From the NCBI GenBank assembly GCA_022414725.1, contig CM039462.1, forward strand, positions 56,123,530 through 56,187,529: a stretch of DNA of 64,000 nucleotides. Reading direction: 5' to 3'. This document shows, piece by piece, positions 60,868 to 64,000 of the stretch; the stretch's first letter is position 1; each line of letters opens with the position of its first letter. The stretch is from Microglena sp. YARC (Eukaryota; Chlorophyta; Chlorophyceae; Chlamydomonadales; Chlamydomonadaceae). Made by a program: the position numbers and the translations under genes. The notes under the pieces were generated by a model. It saw only the letters and a list, made by a program, of their open reading frames with translations. It made no database searches and was not told the origin of the DNA.

Positions 60868-63021
60868 CTATTTCTTGTCCAAAGCATACCCATCAATCTG
60901 AGCCTGCAAGGAGGCCAGCTGCCGCGGAGTAAGCACACCTGGAAGGGCCAAGGCCATGGGCACCGGATTGGTAACCGGTGCACCAGGCTTGGTCTTACGC
61001 AGGTGCGGATGCTTCGTGAAACAGCGATCCTCCGAGTGGGTCGTCTTGCTGAGGCATGGGCCCCAAGTGCAATCCAGACGTCGCTTGTTGGAACCAGAAC
61101 CCTGAGAACCAGATCCCTGCCCACGCTGAAACGCAGCATTGGCAGGAACCTGGGGAGCGTCCTGGAACCAACCAGGATGCCTGGAGTCGGACCTGGGGAG
61201 AGCAATGTTCAAAATGTCGAGAGACCTATATGCCTCCAGACAAGACCAGTAATCTACAGTCTGTCTGTTAGCCAACATCATACCGTACTGGATCCGCAGC
61301 GATTCAAATCGGATCAAACGGGTCCCATTCACAATGGTTTCCATGGCGTGGCGCTGAGTGACAGGATGTCCAGCACTGCGGAGGTCAGTGCACAGACTGC
61401 GAACCATGCGAAAGAAATCATCGACACGGTCAGAAGGGCCCATGTGCGCATTATGAAGTTCGATACGCATGAGAGGGACTCTAGAGGCAAGGGCATCAGA
61501 CTGCGTCTTCCGGATATCCAAAAGGATATCCCGAGGGGTGGCAAAGTCCTGGTATACCTTGACCATATCGTCCTCCATGTTCGCGAGCATCATAGTTAAA
61601 CACATGAACTCCTGACGTTCGAGAGGCAGTGCACTGAACCCCAACAGTGCAGGATCAAACCGAGACTCACCATGAATGAGGGTATTAGACCCAGCTCCAA
61701 TCGCAGAAGGGACAGGAGCCAAGGACCTACGAATGTCCATGAAATACTCCGCAGCAAGACCAGCGTCAAGAGCGCGCTGGTCGTCTATGTTCCTAATCAC
61801 AGGAATGGACCTCGCAACACTCATAAGCAGCTCGAAATCTGGGCTAACAGGACACAGAGGAACAGGCACTCGCACAAACTGATAACCAAGCTTCTCGTGA
61901 TCACTACGTTTCGTACCACCAAAGGAAACACCATGATCTGGGGGATACAGAATCCCAGAAGTGACTGGACCAAGAAAAGAACGACACCTGGTACCAAGCT
62001 CAGAGAAAGCCATCACTCGGCGATGCCTCAGCTTCACACTAACATTTGCCATTGTAGCCTGCATATCCATCCGACCGTACAAAGAGCGGTTCAAGGACTC
62101 ACCATCCCGTCGATCCATGTTGATCAGGCGGTAGTCCCGAAGGTTCAAAGTCGGAGGAGATCCGCCAGTGAGCAGATGCTCCCAAGATGCGCAAGACCGC
62201 GTATGCAGCATAGGAGGAGGGCCAGGGGCAGGAGGCAGCTCCACCGGCGGAGGCGGAGGGGGTTCCAGGGAGGCACCAGCAGCAGAGGTGCGTGCAGAGG
62301 AAACAGCAGCCTCGCGAGAGCGAGTGTGGTAGCCAGGGAGGCCACGCTCCATGGGGGCAGATGCAGAGGAAAAAGAAGCAAAGCCCTTCAAGAAAGTGGG
62401 CTTAGCCACCTCCGGGTAAGCCGGGGGAACAGGCTCAAAGGGAGGCGCCGACGAAGGCTGAGGCTGATACACAGGCGAAAGCTCTCGATTAGGCATCTGC
62501 TGATCAGGAGGCTCATACACCGGCGAAACAGCGGAAGTCTCAAAGACACGAGTGGCAGCAGCAGATGGGGTCACGCCACCGAAGTCAGCACTCGTAGCAC
62601 TCTTCAAGTCCTCCTCATCATCAGTAGTAGTAGTAGAGTAGTCTTCATCATAATTGAAGGGGACGCAATGAGGCTGCGGGTCTGATGCACAACGGATGAT
62701 CTGTGTCTGTACACAACACAGCTTCATCAGGACATCCTCAACATCAGAGGACAGGCGTCGAACATTGAGAGAAGGAACCGTAAAGTTGGAGGATTGATCG
62801 GGGGGGGTTACTTCCTTGATGGCGGAAGGACCCTCCTCTCCGGCAGCAGAGGCCGCTGGCGCGCAGTCGTCTAGCCAATCTAGAGGAACCTTCACCCCCG
62901 TTGGGAGGATTCGGTCGCATCCATTGCTCACAATGACACTGCGGATCCCACAAGCCCATGAAACACCATTAAGTTTGGCAAGTTTCACAAAGCCGGCAGG
63001 AGGCCCTCGCGGAAGTTGCAT
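60868..63021 (-). CDS. gag: Copia gag
   Basis: 717 codons from ATG 63021 to TAG; the two codons upstream (TTG ATA) are open but lack ATG. The N-terminal half is Pro/Ser-rich with a Pro cluster; the middle (FMCLTMMLANMEDDMVKVYQ through IVNGTRLIRFESLRIQYGMM) resembles Copia capsid. A zinc-knuckle-like C-x4-C-x5-H-x4-C (CTWGPCLSKTTHSEDRC) lies near residue 665. It forms the particle and binds RNA. Long for Copia Gag because of the N-terminal extension. Confidence 0.88.
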   Translation of the reverse strand: MQLPRGPPAGFVKLAKLNGVSWACGIRSVIVSNGCDRILPTGVKVPLDWLDDCAPAASAAGEEGPSAIKEVTPPDQSSNFTVPSLNVRRLSSDVEDVLMKLCCVQTQIIRCASDPQPHCVPFNYDEDYSTTTTDDEEDLKSATSADFGGVTPSAAATRVFETSAVSPVYEPPDQQMPNRELSPVYQPQPSSAPPFEPVPPAYPEVAKPTFLKGFASFSSASAPMERGLPGYHTRSREAAVSSARTSAAGASLEPPPPPPVELPPAPGPPPMLHTRSCASWEHLLTGGSPPTLNLRDYRLINMDRRDGESLNRSLYGRMDMQATMANVSVKLRHRRVMAFSELGTRCRSFLGPVTSGILYPPDHGVSFGGTKRSDHEKLGYQFVRVPVPLCPVSPDFELLMSVARSIPVIRNIDDQRALDAGLAAEYFMDIRRSLAPVPSAIGAGSNTLIHGESRFDPALLGFSALPLERQEFMCLTMMLANMEDDMVKVYQDFATPRDILLDIRKTQSDALASRVPLMRIELHNAHMGPSDRVDDFFRMVRSLCTDLRSAGHPVTQRHAMETIVNGTRLIRFESLRIQYGMMLANRQTVDYWSCLEAYRSLDILNIALPRSDSRHPGWFQDAPQVPANAAFQRGQGSGSQGSGSNKRRLDCTWGPCLSKTTHSEDRCFTKHPHLRKTKPGAPVTNPVPMALALPGVLTPRQLASLQAQIDGYALDKK

Positions 63022-63058
63022 TATCAAAGCAGTGGTAGTGATGAGGAGCCCAATAACC

Positions 63059-63398
63059 TATCAGCTTGAAATCACTCCGGTAGAGTGGACAGTAGATTAA
63101 AGCAGCGGAACAGACGCACCAATCTATACACGAAGACAAGGATAACGTTACAGACACAGGAGACCCATAAAGGGGCACCTGTGGTGAAAGGAGACGGTAG
63201 ACAGGAACCTAACAGGGTACAGATCAGACCGTAGGAGACAGGAGATCAGAACGTAGGTGACAGGAAGCTGTCACTGAGTCATCTCAAGATGACTCAGTCC
63301 CACGGGAAGCTGGCTCAGGAGAGCCGATAGTTCTAAGGGAGTACATAAGTAGTCACCAAGTCATAAAACGCGTGAGAGCACCGCTATACATGCTGATA
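63059..63398 (-). repeat. 5' LTR
   Basis: Same length and ends as the 3' LTR, with about three substitutions. Only 37 bp separate it from the gag ATG, so the leader and primer site are very short (GGTTATTGGGCTCC). Confidence 0.9.
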
Positions 63399-63439
63399 GA
63401 AGCAGCATCGCATCGAATTGCATGAAGACCTTCCAGTCG

Positions 63440-64000
63440 GTGAGTGCTGTAACATCATCCTGACCCAGCGCTACAGCAAAAAAACTCAAAAACAATATAG
63501 GTGACAGTACTCTGCCACCTCTACGTTGTGTCATAGTAGCCATTTTCTTTTCCCATTCTCCATGGATAGCTCCGCCGATTGGATTTTTTGATAGCTATCC
63601 TTCTAAAGCGACTTCCGAATGCGTAGAGCCATACTCCTCCCTTGAAGCAACTTGAAAGCGGAACGCGGAGTTTCTTCCATTGAATCTAGTCTTCTTAGCC
63701 TGCGTTCGGAAGTCGAAGCAGGGCTCGGGTCGCGACTTCATACCATATTCACAGATTGAGGTAGAGGGAACTCGTCACGAGACGCGGTGGGCACTGGAAC
63801 TTGTTCGCGAGCCGCAACCAGGTTCGAATCATTGGGACGAAGAAATGCGGGAAATTAGTTTAAAAGCGAGGGAGACTCGGTTACTATTTTTGATGGTTTT
63901 GTTGGACTCGTTTCTGCTCCCAGGGTGCGCGCATGCATGCGCCACATTTAATTTTGATGCACGATATCCGACCCCCCCCCACCCACCCCCACCCACCCAC
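63440..64000. other. Probable host intron with a small inverted repeat
   Basis: It follows the donor at 63440. CGACTTCCGAATGC (63611) and GCGTTCGGAAGTCG (63702) form an inverted repeat, perhaps a MITE. GGTTCGAATC at 63832 is B-box-like but isolated. Confidence 0.4.

Larger units (their letters stand above)
56423..63398 (-). mobile_element. Copia LTR retrotransposon, nearly intact, 6976 bp
   Basis: Two 340-bp direct repeats bound gag and pol on the minus strand. Order of domains is Gag, protease, integrase, reverse transcriptase, RNase H, the Ty1/Copia order. Flanking CAAGC and GAAGC (4 of 5) look like the target duplication. The purine-rich ATAGGTGGAG just before the 3' LTR on the minus strand is the likely polypurine tract. 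LTRs differ at only about three positions, so insertion is recent. The pol frame is broken twice, both times close to homopolymers. Confidence 0.93.
56141..63439 (+). pseudogene. Coding exon of an unidentified host gene, split by a Copia insertion
   Basis: From ATG 56141 a frame runs MLGCVGRCFGSLQ, a Gln/Pro/Ala-rich linker with an Ala-Thr tract (56238-56285), then GLKAAPAS at 56422, where the LTR begins. Past the element and target duplication, 63404-63439 continues in the same frame (SIASNCMKTFQS) and ends at a consensus donor TCG|GTGAGT. This continuity suggests one exon of about 318 bp before insertion. I recognise no family; the Cys/Gly start could be lipid-modified, but that is speculation. 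Further exons would lie beyond 64000. In this haplotype the gene is interrupted by 7 kb. Confidence 0.6.

Noticed and set aside
63770..63850. Possible tRNA with GGTTCGAATC
   Set aside because: A B-box match alone; no A box at proper spacing and no cloverleaf.

Overview
This is eukaryotic nuclear DNA, most likely from a green alga. That assignment is inference. It rests on spliced genes with GT-AG introns, a GCK-type Cys-rich protein, an F-box/ankyrin protein with His-Ala-Asp-Cys-Gln repeat linkers of a kind I associate with chlorophytes, a DusA-type dihydrouridine synthase with a plausible organelle presequence, and Copia elements. The window is gene-poor. Most of it is intron filled with minisatellites and small mobile elements. 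One scaffold gap of exactly 1000 N lies at 35501-36500.

Layout. 0-6.5 kb: an LTR remnant, short retroposons, and a 33-bp satellite array split by a truncated Copia fragment. 7.1-14.0 kb (minus): a SAM-dependent methyltransferase-like gene, three exons recovered. 15.4-17.7 kb: a hAT-like MITE, a tRNA-derived SINE and an ankyrin fragment. 18.3-19.8 kb (plus): a single-exon F-box/ankyrin gene. 23.5-28.9 kb (minus): a complete three-exon GCK-domain gene of 126 codons. 29.5-34.8 kb (plus): the first three exons of a DusA-like gene, divergent from the GCK gene. 38.3-48.1 kb (plus): the C-terminal half of glutamine:fructose-6-phosphate aminotransferase (GFAT). 48-56 kb: a gene-free cluster of TIR elements and a long hairpin. 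56.4-63.4 kb (minus): a nearly intact Copia retrotransposon with 340-bp LTRs, inserted in a coding exon of an unidentified host gene.

The most striking signal is structural. Nearly every exon of the spliced genes is accompanied by degenerate tandem copies of its own edges. Copies of the exon 5' end with the acceptor side lie in the upstream intron, and copies of the 3' end with the donor lie in the downstream intron. I call these exon-edge echoes. They occur in the methyltransferase, GCK, DusA and GFAT genes, with 1 to about 12 copies each, and account for a large share of intron length. Several echoes carry MITE insertions, and one amplified unit fuses an exon edge to a mobile-element end.

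The genes have unrelated housekeeping-type roles (tRNA modification, hexosamine synthesis, a small Cys-rich protein, methylation, ubiquitin-linked scaffolding). I see no operon-like functional cluster. All exon models were derived by reading splice sites and phases by eye and need transcript support.
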